Below are positions 29,103-39,388 of a DNA stretch of 61,438 nt, in pieces. This DNA is from an uncultured bacterium (GTDB lineage Bacteria; Patescibacteriota; Andersenbacteria; UBA10190; CAIZMI01): positions 1 through 61,438 of the forward strand of contig CAIZMI010000003.1 in NCBI GenBank assembly GCA_903934015.1, in the 5' to 3' direction. Each line of letters starts with the position of its first letter. The first letter of the stretch is position 1. Under the pieces are notes generated by a model. It was not told the DNA's origin. It was given only the letters and a program-made list of their open reading frames with translations, and did no database searches. Position numbers and translations under genes: made by a program.

Positions 29103-30395
29103 ATGAACAAAAACGATAATTCAACAGGACATTTATTGAAAACGATGAAGGAGCGGTGGGTGGTTGTTTTTGGTGTATTTGCGGTGGTTTCATTGCTGGG
29201 AATATATTTAATTTGGGTAGCGGCACGAACATATTCCGCTACGGCTGTTTTGCTAGTCCACTCTCAACAAAAAACCGTAATTGATATCCAATCATTACAG
29301 ACGGTTGAGAGAATCAATTCTACTATCGCCCAATTGGCTACGCAGAAGAGTGTCGTTAGTCGTGTTCAAAACATTACGGGAAATTTTGAGGGTGATGTTT
29401 TTGCGAAACCCGTTCAAGGAACCGAGTTTATTAATATTACGGCGACAGATTCAACGCCTGAATCGGCGCAACGTTTGGCAAATACTACGGTTGATGTGCT
29501 TCTTGAAAGAGTAAATTGGTTACAAGAAAAACAGCCATTAGGAATTACCGTGGAAGTTGTTGAATTGGCCATTGCGCCACCAATACCATCATCCACATCA
29601 AAAAAAATTCAGGTTGTCGGGATGATCATATTTGCCGTATTTTGTAGTATTTTTATGGCGAGTATTACGGAATCATTAGACAGAAGAGTGAGAGAAGAAG
29701 ACGTGGAAATGGAATTACAATTAGCGGTAATAGGAAAAACGAATAAATTTCACCGTAGCCACATTGGATCTTTACGATCAAGGGATTCGTTTAAGCAACT
29801 ACAGTCTACGATGTTGTTTCTCGGATTAGAAGAACCGAAAAATGCAATTGCCTTTACGGGAACATCCCCCGGAGAGGGCAAGTCATCAACTATAGCTAAT
29901 TTGGCATTGGCTTTTCATGATGTTGGTCAAGATGTAATTATTGCCGATCTGGATTTCAGGAGACCGACAATGCATAAATTATTTAATATTCCTAATAATT
30001 CAAAAAGCGGTATCAGTAATATAATGTTAAGTACAAATAATTTTCCTGATCCCATTCAAACAAAGTATAAGCATATTTCAGTTTATCCCGCTGGTATCGC
30101 AGCACCAGATGACGCTTCTCGGATTTATCAATCACCACGATTAAGGGAACTGATGGAAAAAATGCGCGATAGTTGGTTATTTATTGATTTGCCACCGCTT
30201 CTTTTGGTACCCGGATCGGCAACAGTTGCTGCTACGTGTAAAAATACTGTTTTCATCGTCGAACCTGGAAAAACTAAATTAAAAACGGCAAAGGAGTGCT
30301 TAATAACGCTGAGACGCGCAAACATAAATATCTTAGGCGCAGTTTTAACAAAAGTGAGAGGAGCAAACACATATTATCCCAATGAAGAATATTAG
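29103..30395 (+). CDS. Wzz-like chain-length determinant fused to BY-kinase (CpsD/CapB-like)
   Basis: Two TM flanking extracellular domain; GTSPGEGKSSTIANLALAF, VIIADLDFRRPTMHKLF; C-terminal YYPNEEY tyrosines. Confidence 0.88.
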   Translation: MNKNDNSTGHLLKTMKERWVVVFGVFAVVSLLGIYLIWVAARTYSATAVLLVHSQQKTVIDIQSLQTVERINSTIAQLATQKSVVSRVQNITGNFEGDVFAKPVQGTEFINITATDSTPESAQRLANTTVDVLLERVNWLQEKQPLGITVEVVELAIAPPIPSSTSKKIQVVGMIIFAVFCSIFMASITESLDRRVREEDVEMELQLAVIGKTNKFHRSHIGSLRSRDSFKQLQSTMLFLGLEEPKNAIAFTGTSPGEGKSSTIANLALAFHDVGQDVIIADLDFRRPTMHKLFNIPNNSKSGISNIMLSTNNFPDPIQTKYKHISVYPAGIAAPDDASRIYQSPRLRELMEKMRDSWLFIDLPPLLLVPGSATVAATCKNTVFIVEPGKTKLKTAKECLITLRRANINILGAVLTKVRGANTYYPNEEY

Positions 30396-31639
30396 TTTGT
30401 TTGAGTGATTTGTTTGTGATAGAACTCCAGTAGTTGTTTTGTGACTGATGACCACGAATATTTACTGATAATTATTTGGTGTTGTTTTTGAGAGTCTTGA
30501 AAATTGCGGGGCTGACTAGCAACTTGAATAACCGTATTGGCCAAGCAGTCGCTATCGCCAGGAAAGCAACCATTTGTTTGGCCAATAAATCTTATCAAAT
30601 CAGGCATAGCGCCAGTGTTGGTACCAATGACTGGTTTTCCGCAAGAAGATGCTTCTAGAAATGTTAGACAAAATCCTTCTTCGATTGAAGGTTGTACATA
30701 CAGATCGCACTTGTTGTAATAATCAACTAAATCATCAATGCATAATTTTTTAGTTATAAAGGTCCAATTTGCTTCAAGGGAATATTTTTTTATGGTTTCA
30801 TCCAATCTTTTTTTATATCTTTCTTCAACTATCGATCCAATTATAGTAATTAATACATCGGGATAAAGGCGCTTTATTTTTAAAGTCGCCGATAATAATA
30901 CATGCAATCCTTTGTGTTCGGAAATTTTGGCTACCGATAAAATTTTAGGAAAAATGCTTGTAGTAGTTATCCTTCCATTAGAATCCGAAACAGGACGAAA
31001 AATATTATCGTCGACTCCATTGGGTATTATGATAATTTTAGTGGATGAAATTCTTTTATTAATTAATGCTTTTTTTACATACTCGCTAGAGACAATAAAG
31101 GTTGTGAATTTGTATTTCTTGAATCTAATTATTGTCACCAATTCCACAATACTAAAATATATTTTTGTAACTAAAAGATTGAGTAGTGGAACTTGAAATG
31201 GAGAAATTGGCGAATATTCGGCGGGTGGCATATTTTGCACAGTCCAGAAAACAGGGATCTTTAATGGTAATTTATTGAAAAGTCCTGCCACGTAGTGACC
31301 ATACATAACGTGTATAACATCAACGTTTAGTGTTGAGATTAAGTTTAAAAGAATTGATTTTACCTCGTGGCAATAGTATTTTCGACCAGCTCGAGTATCA
31401 ATGGGGATATTTAAAGGTAATCCCACGTTAAAGACATGATATCCATTAATTGTTGTCCACTTTTTTGGAGGAAAAGACACATTGTCGGTGGTGTAAGTTA
31501 CTAAATAAACATTCTGTCCTAATTTAGCAAGATTTTCGCAACTGTTTTCCACATATGTAACAGTGCCTCCAATAATCGGAGGATAATGTTCACTTAAACA
31601 CAACACGTTTAGACGTCCGGATTTGCCAAAATCATTCAT
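30392..31639 (-). CDS. Glycosyltransferase family 4
   Basis: LNVLCLSEHYPPIIGGTVTYVENSCENLAKLG, ILSVAKISEHKGLHVLL, QPSIEEGFCLTFLEASSCGKPVIGTNTG. Confidence 0.92.
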   Translation of the reverse strand: MNDFGKSGRLNVLCLSEHYPPIIGGTVTYVENSCENLAKLGQNVYLVTYTTDNVSFPPKKWTTINGYHVFNVGLPLNIPIDTRAGRKYYCHEVKSILLNLISTLNVDVIHVMYGHYVAGLFNKLPLKIPVFWTVQNMPPAEYSPISPFQVPLLNLLVTKIYFSIVELVTIIRFKKYKFTTFIVSSEYVKKALINKRISSTKIIIIPNGVDDNIFRPVSDSNGRITTTSIFPKILSVAKISEHKGLHVLLSATLKIKRLYPDVLITIIGSIVEERYKKRLDETIKKYSLEANWTFITKKLCIDDLVDYYNKCDLYVQPSIEEGFCLTFLEASSCGKPVIGTNTGAMPDLIRFIGQTNGCFPGDSDCLANTVIQVASQPRNFQDSQKQHQIIISKYSWSSVTKQLLEFYHKQITQTN

Positions 31640-31677
31640 AATTGCCTTTTTTTAAGTTTATAAGGCATTCTTTAATG

Positions 31678-33351
31678 ATGCTAGTACTTGGAATTAATGC
31701 GTTTCATGGAGATGCTTCAGCTTGTTTAATCGATGATGGAAAGATAGTTTCCGCCGTCGCTGAGGAAAGGTTTACGCGTCATAAACATGAGGGCGGATTA
31801 CCGGCACACGCAATTGCGTGGTGTTTGAGTCAAACAAGTAAATCAGTAGATCATGTGGCCATTAGTCGAAATCCAGCCTTGTTTCGATTGCGAAAAATAA
31901 TTACTGTTATTAATAATCCTTTACTACTAAAACAAATTGATCATAGGATAAATAATGCCAATAGAATTACTTCTGCTAAAAATCAGATTCAAAAAATAAT
32001 TGGACACAGAATAATATTCCATCAAGTAGAACACCACCGTGCCCATCTTGCATATTCCTACGCAACAAGCAATTTTGATCAATGCAATTTATTGTCAGTA
32101 GATGGTTTTGGAGATTTTGTCAGTACTGCTTGGGGTTTTTCAGGCGACGACGGTATTAATATTGCAAAGAGGGTATTTTTCCCTCACTCAATTGGGATAT
32201 TTTATACGGCTTTAACTCAATTTTTAGGATTTTCAGGGTATGGAGAAGAATACAAGGTAATGGCGTTAGCCTCATATGGCACTCCAAGGTATTTAGAATT
32301 ATTTAGTAAAATAATCAAAAAAACCAATGACGGATTTAGGCTTTCGACGAAATATTTTACTCACACAAAAGGTAGAGCAGAAATGACTTATGGTGCCGGT
32401 ACGCCGGTGGTTGGAAAATTATATTCTACACAGCTTGAAAAGATATTGGGGCCGGCAAGAAAACGTGAGCAAGCATTAACTGAGAGACATTTTGATCTTG
32501 CCTCAACTCTTCAGGCCATGACGACGGATATCATTTTACACCTCGCAATGTTGGCAAAAAATAATTCAAACTCACGCAATTTAGCTGTTAGTGGGGGAGT
32601 GGCGCAAAATAGTGTAACTAATGGAGCACTTGAAAGAAGCGGATTGTTTGAAAATTATTGGTTTCCAAGTGCGCCTGCCGATGATGGTACCGCCATAGGA
32701 TCTGCCGTTGTTGTCGCATTGGCAAATGGCGACAGGTTTCAAGGGAAAGGTAATAATACCGCATTCTTAGGTCCAATGTTTAACTCAGAAAAAAATGAAA
32801 ATAAAAAAATGATCGATAATTCAAAATTAATTTCATCAGTCGTGGATTTATTGAGAAATGGAAAAATTGTGGGTTGGTTTGAAGATGGGGCGGAGTTTGG
32901 TCCGCGCGCGTTAGGACATAGGTCAATTTTGGCAGATCCAAGACAGGTTGGTATTAGAGAAAAAATTAACGCAGTCATAAAAAAAAGAGAAAACTTTCGT
33001 CCTTTTGCTCCCATGGTGTTGTTGGAGGATAGCCAGAAGTATTTTGAAATGACAAAAGCTTCACCAAACATGATGATCGTTGCTTCGGTAAAAACGGAAT
33101 GGAGAAATAAAATGGCTGCAATAACACATATCGATGGAACAGCTCGCGTTCAAACAGTTACTAAAGAATTATTGCCAAACATTGCTACCTTACTAGAGAA
33201 ATGGCGTGAGGTAACAGGAATTAGTGTTTTATTAAACACATCGTTTAATGAAAATGAGCCGATTGTGAATACTCCCGATGAAGCGTTGGATTGCTTTCAA
33301 CGAACAAGCATGGATGCGCTGGCGATTAATGGGGAATTATTCGTTAAATAA
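31678..33351 (+). CDS. Carbamoyltransferase (NodU/CmcH/HypF-like)
   Basis: LVLGINAFHGDASACLIDDGKIVSAVAEERFTRHKH, GWFEDGAEFGPRALGHRSILADPR, LNTSFNENEPIVNTPDEAL. Confidence 0.94.
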   Translation: MLVLGINAFHGDASACLIDDGKIVSAVAEERFTRHKHEGGLPAHAIAWCLSQTSKSVDHVAISRNPALFRLRKIITVINNPLLLKQIDHRINNANRITSAKNQIQKIIGHRIIFHQVEHHRAHLAYSYATSNFDQCNLLSVDGFGDFVSTAWGFSGDDGINIAKRVFFPHSIGIFYTALTQFLGFSGYGEEYKVMALASYGTPRYLELFSKIIKKTNDGFRLSTKYFTHTKGRAEMTYGAGTPVVGKLYSTQLEKILGPARKREQALTERHFDLASTLQAMTTDIILHLAMLAKNNSNSRNLAVSGGVAQNSVTNGALERSGLFENYWFPSAPADDGTAIGSAVVVALANGDRFQGKGNNTAFLGPMFNSEKNENKKMIDNSKLISSVVDLLRNGKIVGWFEDGAEFGPRALGHRSILADPRQVGIREKINAVIKKRENFRPFAPMVLLEDSQKYFEMTKASPNMMIVASVKTEWRNKMAAITHIDGTARVQTVTKELLPNIATLLEKWREVTGISVLLNTSFNENEPIVNTPDEALDCFQRTSMDALAINGELFVK

Positions 33352-33381
33352 GTAATTTATTGTTATATTGATATTTCTATT

Positions 33382-34875
33382 ATGAAAATTATATTTGTTA
33401 ATCCACCAGTTTGGCCGGGAACAAGACCTGTGGATAGGGTTTATGGCTGTACGTACGCGTTGTATCCGATTCCCAATATTTTTGCTCTAGGATATGCGGC
33501 CACCCTTGAGAGAGCCGGATATGTTGCCGGTTTTCTGGATGCGCCAAATGAGAAAATTTCAGTAAAAAAATTTGAATCATTAATTATCAATGATTCTGCA
33601 AATGCTTATATATTTCATTCCGTAAATCTTTCTCAGGAGATTGATTTGCGGGCACATGCATTAATACGAAAAATTAAGCCGGATGCGTGGATAATTTTTT
33701 CTGGTCCGGCCCCAACGGATCGCCCTGATGATTTTTTGGTAGACGAAGGAACAATTGTGGCCAGGGGAGAACCGGATCTAATAATTGTTGAAATAATGAA
33801 GGTTTTGGGGGAGGGAGCAGGTCAAAATGAACTTAAAACGATCCCCGGAATATCGTTTAAAACATCTAAAGAAAATATTCACAATGTTACTGCCGGTATC
33901 ATTGATGATTTAGACTCTCTTCCTTTTCCGGCAAGACATTTGACCAAAGCTAACATTTACCACAATCCAAAATTACCAAGAGAGCCAATGACCGCAATGA
34001 TAACATCAAGGCAATGTGCTTTTCAGTGTATATTTTGCGTACCAAACTCAATAGGTTTTGCGCGTGAAATTGAGTACAAGCGATATGTTAATAATGGGGA
34101 AGTCGTGGCAGGAAATCTACCTAAGGGATATGGAAAATTTATTAAACCGGCAGTGAGAAAACGAAGTGCCGAGAATGTAATCGAAGAATTTAAGTTATTA
34201 AAGAAACAAGGCTATAGGTCGGTCTCTATTGTTGACGATCAATTTCTATGGGAAGAAGAACGAACGTTAAAAATTTGTGATGGTATTAAGGATTTAGGAA
34301 TTCAGTGGGGTTGTTTGGCTCGCGCAGATCGTGTTTCAAAAGAAACAGCGGAAGCCATGGCAAAAGCGGGTTGTCGATATGTTGATTTGGGAATTGAATC
34401 TTTGAACCCAAAAACTTTGGCTTATGTAAATAAAAACGCGACTGTTGAAAAGATGTATGAGGGAACAAAATTACTTCAAAACGCCGGAATACAGGTAAAA
34501 GTAAATATGTTGATAGGGGCTAATCCAGATGAGACGAAGCAAGAAATTTGGGATAGCATCAAAAAAGTCATAGCGTTAAAACCGGAAATAATTATGTTTA
34601 GTATCGTAAGCCCTTTTCCTGGGACAAAATACTATGAAATCGCAAAGAAAGAGGGTTTTATGGATTCAGGTGAATATCATCCAACTAGTGTTCAACATCG
34701 CGCAATTACGTCTTACAAAAATTTTTCAAGGCGTGATCTTGATAGATTACTTTGGCAAGCTAATGCCTCATTTTATTTTAGACCAGATGTCATTCTGCGT
34801 AATTCATGGCGTCTATTGCACCCACGAAGTGCATATGCGGCCCTGATGGCGCTCAAGGAAAAGATGTTGCGATAA
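33382..34875 (+). CDS. B12-binding-domain radical SAM protein
   Basis: TSRQCAFQCIFC (CxxxCxxC cluster); FALGYAATLERAGY; VDDQFLWEEERTLKIC; GIESLNPKTLAYVNK. Confidence 0.9.
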   Translation: MKIIFVNPPVWPGTRPVDRVYGCTYALYPIPNIFALGYAATLERAGYVAGFLDAPNEKISVKKFESLIINDSANAYIFHSVNLSQEIDLRAHALIRKIKPDAWIIFSGPAPTDRPDDFLVDEGTIVARGEPDLIIVEIMKVLGEGAGQNELKTIPGISFKTSKENIHNVTAGIIDDLDSLPFPARHLTKANIYHNPKLPREPMTAMITSRQCAFQCIFCVPNSIGFAREIEYKRYVNNGEVVAGNLPKGYGKFIKPAVRKRSAENVIEEFKLLKKQGYRSVSIVDDQFLWEEERTLKICDGIKDLGIQWGCLARADRVSKETAEAMAKAGCRYVDLGIESLNPKTLAYVNKNATVEKMYEGTKLLQNAGIQVKVNMLIGANPDETKQEIWDSIKKVIALKPEIIMFSIVSPFPGTKYYEIAKKEGFMDSGEYHPTSVQHRAITSYKNFSRRDLDRLLWQANASFYFRPDVILRNSWRLLHPRSAYAALMALKEKMLR

Positions 34876-34887
34876 TTACAACGGTTC

Positions 34888-36084
34888 GTGAATATTCTAT
34901 TTATCACATCAAGATTACCATTCCCGCCTTACAGGGGTGATAAGTCGCGGACATTTAACTTAATAAAAGCATTATCAAAAGATCACAGGATTGTACTCGT
35001 TTCTTTTTATGAAAATCGGCAGGAGTTGATTTATAAAGAAAAATTAATGGAATATTGCACCGCAGTACATCTGGTATATTTGCCAAAATGGTTTTCGTGG
35101 GCAAAAGCAATTATTTTGTATTTTCAATGTGACCCTTCGCAAAGTTATTATTATTGGTCTTATCGAATGAGCAATTTGATTTCTCGCATCACCAGAGGCG
35201 AAAAATTCGATATCGCATACATCCATCTATTTCGTATGTTTAATTATGCAAAGAGTATTTCACCGAAAGTATATATAGTGACAGACTTAACAGATGTTGT
35301 TTCGAAGGAATTATTTCGCTCAATCGGTTTTGGTCATAAGTGGAAAGACTATTTTGTAAAAAGGGAGGCTGTAAAAATAAGAAACTACGAAAGAGTAGTT
35401 ACTGAAAATTCTGATGAAGTATGGGTTGTATCGGAACAAGAAAAAAACGACCTTATGTCTGCCACATTTAAGGGGAATATACACGTAGTAAAAATTGGGG
35501 TTGTCGCAAATGAAATAATAAGAAAACCGGTCGATAATACATTATTATTTTTTGGATATTCAAGTACCGGCCACAATCGAGACGCGTTAATTTATTTACG
35601 AAAAGAAATATTACCTAGGTTAAAAAATTATATTCCCGATGTCGTATTAAATGTATTTGGAGCAGGGAAGTGGCAAAATCGTAAAATCGGTAAAGACGAG
35701 TTCCCTGTTGTTCATTACGGTTTTATCAAAAATCCCGAGGACCTATTTTCAAAAAATTTAGTTATGGTCGCACCTATTGTTTATTCGGCCGGCACACAAA
35801 CAAAAATTCTCGAAGCAATGAATAATGGCATACCTGTGGTAACCAGTGATTTTGGAAATGAAGGAATAGGAGCGATTCACGAAAAGCAGATAATTGTTTG
35901 TAGCTCCGCAGATGAATACGTAACCGAAATTAGACGTTTGCTTACGGATAGGATATTTAATGAATATATCGGCTTAAACGGCCAAAAATATGTCCGAGAT
36001 AATTTTTCATGGGATTATGTGACCGAGAGGGCAAGTGAGATAGAAAAAACGCTTAAATCGCAGAATTTGAAGCCAGTTTTATGA
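34888..36084 (+). CDS. Glycosyltransferase, PEP-CTERM/XrtA-associated GT-like (TIGR03087-like)
   Basis: NILFITSRLPFPPYRGDKSRTFNLIKALSKDHRIVLVSF; VMVAPIVYSAGTQTKILEAMNNGIPVVTS. Confidence 0.85.
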   Translation: MNILFITSRLPFPPYRGDKSRTFNLIKALSKDHRIVLVSFYENRQELIYKEKLMEYCTAVHLVYLPKWFSWAKAIILYFQCDPSQSYYYWSYRMSNLISRITRGEKFDIAYIHLFRMFNYAKSISPKVYIVTDLTDVVSKELFRSIGFGHKWKDYFVKREAVKIRNYERVVTENSDEVWVVSEQEKNDLMSATFKGNIHVVKIGVVANEIIRKPVDNTLLFFGYSSTGHNRDALIYLRKEILPRLKNYIPDVVLNVFGAGKWQNRKIGKDEFPVVHYGFIKNPEDLFSKNLVMVAPIVYSAGTQTKILEAMNNGIPVVTSDFGNEGIGAIHEKQIIVCSSADEYVTEIRRLLTDRIFNEYIGLNGQKYVRDNFSWDYVTERASEIEKTLKSQNLKPVL

Positions 36085-36158
36085 GGGAAAAATTAATCTT
36101 GTTTGGTAGTGGGGTAGTTCCTAATTTAGTATTTGCGCTTCATAGTGAGTTATATTAA

Positions 36159-36186
36159 TATGAGTATAATCACTATTATACTCAGT
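36159..36186. promoter_or_regulatory. 28-bp dif-like palindrome / possible operator upstream of Xer gene
   Basis: TATGAGTATAA-TCACTA-TTATACTCAGT; perfect core TGAGTATAAT-CACT-ATTATACTCA. Confidence 0.55.
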
Positions 36187-36199
36187 TAAATACATACCC

Positions 36200-37159
36200 A
36201 TGGACACAAAACAAAAATCCGCTCTTCCCCATCTGGATAAATATATTTTGCATTTAATAACGCATAACTATTCAAAAGAAACAATTTACAATTACGAAAG
36301 AGATTTACTTATGTTGGAAAATTTTTTGAAAAATGATTTACAAATCCCCTTCCAAAAATTTGATAAGCAGGCACTGGAATTGTATAAAGCCGAGTTAGTG
36401 TCGATTGATCGCAAAACGGCAAACGGTGTTAATGCGGGGACCTCTACCCTATCGTCTCGTTCTATTAATCGAGCGCTTTCCGCATTTCGTTCATATTTGT
36501 CTTTTTTAATTGCAAATGATATTTCCTGTCCTATTCCGCGCGAGGCGGTCACTTTAATTAGGATGGAAAGACGTCACGCGCGCGTGGCGGAGTTGGAGGA
36601 ACTGATTCGCTTGATTGAGGCACCGACAACAATGGAAAAAAATAAGGAGGTGGCGATAAGAAATCGCGCGATACTGGAAACACTCTTTGCGACAGGGATG
36701 AGAATTTCAGAACTTGTGTCGTTGAATTGCGACCAGTTGGATGGAAAAGGAAAAATATTTGTAAAAGGAAAAGGAAAAAAAGAGCGTTTTGTTTATATGA
36801 CGCCCCGAGCCACGGAATATGTTAATCGATATGTATCTTTACATAAAGAAAAAAAAGGCGCGCTGTTTACCCCACTTCGTGGCAGAAACGCAAAATCACA
36901 AAAAGCAAGAATTTCTACAAATTATCTTCAAGATAAAATTAAAAAATATCGCGAGGCGCTTGGAATTGTCGTGCCAACATCAGCCCATTCCCTAAGACAC
37001 GGGTTTGCCACCTATCTTGCCGAGTCGGGTGCCAACCCCGCGGCAATTCAAATTTTACTCGGTCACGAATCTCTTGAGACTACAACGAGATATGTGCATC
37101 CCTCCGACAAGTTTGCCGAAACGACGCATAAAAAATTTCATCCGTTGCAAAACGCATAA
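36200..37159 (+). CDS. Tyrosine recombinase XerC/XerD-like
   Basis: ATGMRISELVSL, VKGKGKKERFV, HSLRHGFATYLAESGANPAAIQILLGHESLETTTRYVH. Confidence 0.95.
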   Translation: MDTKQKSALPHLDKYILHLITHNYSKETIYNYERDLLMLENFLKNDLQIPFQKFDKQALELYKAELVSIDRKTANGVNAGTSTLSSRSINRALSAFRSYLSFLIANDISCPIPREAVTLIRMERRHARVAELEELIRLIEAPTTMEKNKEVAIRNRAILETLFATGMRISELVSLNCDQLDGKGKIFVKGKGKKERFVYMTPRATEYVNRYVSLHKEKKGALFTPLRGRNAKSQKARISTNYLQDKIKKYREALGIVVPTSAHSLRHGFATYLAESGANPAAIQILLGHESLETTTRYVHPSDKFAETTHKKFHPLQNA

Positions 37160-37191
37160 CGTTTTTTACTTTATCTTTTAGAGATGAAGTA

Positions 37192-37620
37192 TTAATTCCC
37201 TTTTGTCACACAAACACTCGGTTCGTAGCCGGCATCAATCGCTTCTTGTTCCGTTTTAAAGAAAACTTGATTTTCTTCTTTGATACGTTTAACTTCCGCG
37301 CAACTTGTAAAATAGTATTTTGTGCCATTAATTGACGCCACATATTCGCTATTAACATCCATTTTTCCGGCAACGCGTGGAATAATACTCGCAACGGGAG
37401 TGGCCTTAATCGCATCGGTCAATACTGTGATATCGGCATCCGAAAGTACTGTAGGAACAGCTGAAATACCCTGAAAAACGATCGGAGACGCTTTTTTTGT
37501 CTCTGATGACCAATAACCCACCAAATAACCCAAAATGATCAGTAATACGCATAAGACCCACATAAAAACCTTATCCTCACGTTTGGCGGTCAATTTTTGC
37601 CATTGGTCAGTTACGCTCAT
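37192..37620 (-). CDS. Membrane-anchored protein with Ada-like metal-binding C-terminal domain
   Basis: TM then SINGTKYYFTSCAEVKRIKEENQVFFKTEQEAIDAGYEPSVC. Confidence 0.6.
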   Translation of the reverse strand: MSVTDQWQKLTAKREDKVFMWVLCVLLIILGYLVGYWSSETKKASPIVFQGISAVPTVLSDADITVLTDAIKATPVASIIPRVAGKMDVNSEYVASINGTKYYFTSCAEVKRIKEENQVFFKTEQEAIDAGYEPSVCVTKGN

Positions 37621-37651
37621 CCTGATTATATGTTACAACTATTGCTGATAT

Positions 37652-38908
37652 ATGGAATACGCCTTTTTTCTCGGAAGTAACCCCGGCCTATCGGCCGTTG
37701 AGGTTCATGACTATTTTAAGCGCACAAAAATTGTGGCGGATTTTGATTTGTCACGTCTACCAAAATATTTAATTGTAAAAACCAATGAAAACTTAAAGTG
37801 TCAGGCGATTATCGATGGCTTGGGGGGTACGCCAATGATTGCGCAAATAATCGGGGAATTATCAGAGTTGTCCGCCGAAGCCATTCTTGAAATAGCCGGT
37901 TTAGATAATCGGTTCTCGGAAAATCAAAAACCAATTTTCTCAATCTCCTTTGAAACTTTTACCACTTCCCTATCCGATTCAAAAAGTCCGCGTGATATTA
38001 GAACATTGGGAATTCAAATTAAGAAATTATTGAACAAAAAAGGTTGTCGCGTAATTGTTCCGCAAACCGGAACCGTATTAAGCACTGCTCAATTATTTAA
38101 TTCGGGCGTGCCATTTAAGGCGATTGGGATCCACATAGTAGAGTTAGAAAAAGCTCGTTATTCTGCGATGATTGTTTCCGCTGTTCAAGATATTGATTTT
38201 TACACTCGTCGTGATCGTGAGCGTCCGGAAGCCGATCCCGGAAAAGGAATGTTGCCGGTAAAACTAGCGCAAATTTTTATTAATTTCACAAAAGCGGAAA
38301 TCGGCTCAAAAATTTATGATCCGTTTTGTGGTGCGGGTACAATTGTCGCCGAAGCGATGTTGCAGGGTTTTAATGTAGTGGCAACGGATATTTCTTTAAG
38401 GCAAGTTGAACGAACAAAAATTAATACCGATTGGTTAAAAAACACATTTCCTAATTTAATTGATCCGAGAAAAAATGTCCTTGTTATGGCGCAAGACATC
38501 GAAAAACCCTTAAGAGAGATTGAAAATAATTCACTTGACGCGGTTGCGTCCGAAGGTTGGCTTGGTCCGGCTACTAATCATGAGTTATCGGCCTTTGAAA
38601 TTGAGAATGTGTTTGTAAGAACGCAACAGTTGCTTTATGCCCTCCTCAACAACATCAACAATGTACTCAAAAGTGGAGCGACGGTGGTTGTGGCCCTCCC
38701 TGCTTTTCGTGTGGATAAACGTATCGTCAGGGCGCCGTTTATGCAGGAAGAATTAAGAAAATTTTTGCCAAAAGGTTACAGTGTTGAAAATTTAGTGCCC
38801 GAAGGCTGGGTAAATCCCGCTTTTCGCGACGCCGGTCAAGGAATGATGCTATATGGTCGTCCGGACGCAGTGATACTTAGAGACATTGTCAGATTGCGAA
38901 AAAACTAA
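37652..38908 (+). CDS. Trm11-like/RlmL-like RNA methyltransferase
   Basis: KIYDPFCGAGTIVAEAMLQGFNVVATDIS AdoMet motif; N-terminal EYAFFLGSNPGLSAVEV. Confidence 0.85.
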   Translation: MEYAFFLGSNPGLSAVEVHDYFKRTKIVADFDLSRLPKYLIVKTNENLKCQAIIDGLGGTPMIAQIIGELSELSAEAILEIAGLDNRFSENQKPIFSISFETFTTSLSDSKSPRDIRTLGIQIKKLLNKKGCRVIVPQTGTVLSTAQLFNSGVPFKAIGIHIVELEKARYSAMIVSAVQDIDFYTRRDRERPEADPGKGMLPVKLAQIFINFTKAEIGSKIYDPFCGAGTIVAEAMLQGFNVVATDISLRQVERTKINTDWLKNTFPNLIDPRKNVLVMAQDIEKPLREIENNSLDAVASEGWLGPATNHELSAFEIENVFVRTQQLLYALLNNINNVLKSGATVVVALPAFRVDKRIVRAPFMQEELRKFLPKGYSVENLVPEGWVNPAFRDAGQGMMLYGRPDAVILRDIVRLRKN

Positions 38909-39028
38909 TTTTGTCTGTAGGACACTACCTCCTACACCCTATTTCCTGCCCCCTCATAATGCTCTGGACAAAATTTCTATTATCGTTTAATCTGCTTAAG
39001 TCAATTAAAGTAATCATTTCTCACCTAT

Positions 39029-39307
39029 ATGGCACATAAAAAAGCTGGAGGTTCAACCGCGTTAGGACGCGATTCACAAGGACAACGTCTTGGTGTTAAA
39101 ATTTATGGCGGTTCTAAAGTAACGGCCGGGTCGATCATTGTTCGTCAGCGTGGTTCTGGCTATCGCGCCGGTACCAACGTCAAAATCGGAAAAGATGACA
39201 CGCTTTACGCTCGCGTGGCCGGAATTGTTAAGTTTCAACAAAAGAAATTACGTTCGTTCCACGGCAAGACGATAATCCGCAGTTTGGTGCACGTACTAGT
39301 CAAATAA
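39029..39307 (+). CDS. rpmA: 50S ribosomal protein L27
   Basis: [42 protein letters not shown]. Confidence 0.98.
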   Translation: MAHKKAGGSTALGRDSQGQRLGVKIYGGSKVTAGSIIVRQRGSGYRAGTNVKIGKDDTLYARVAGIVKFQQKKLRSFHGKTIIRSLVHVLVK

Positions 39308-39315
39308 TCAAATCA

Positions 39316-39345
39316 AAAAAACGGCCCATGTGGTCGTTTTTTAGT
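39316..39345 (+). terminator. Rho-independent terminator after rpmA
   Basis: AAAAAACGGCCcatgtGGTCGTTTTTTAG hairpin plus T-run. Confidence 0.75.
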
Positions 39346-39388
39346 TAACGCTTTAGGATCCGACATGAGCAAGGGTCGGACCTTAAAC

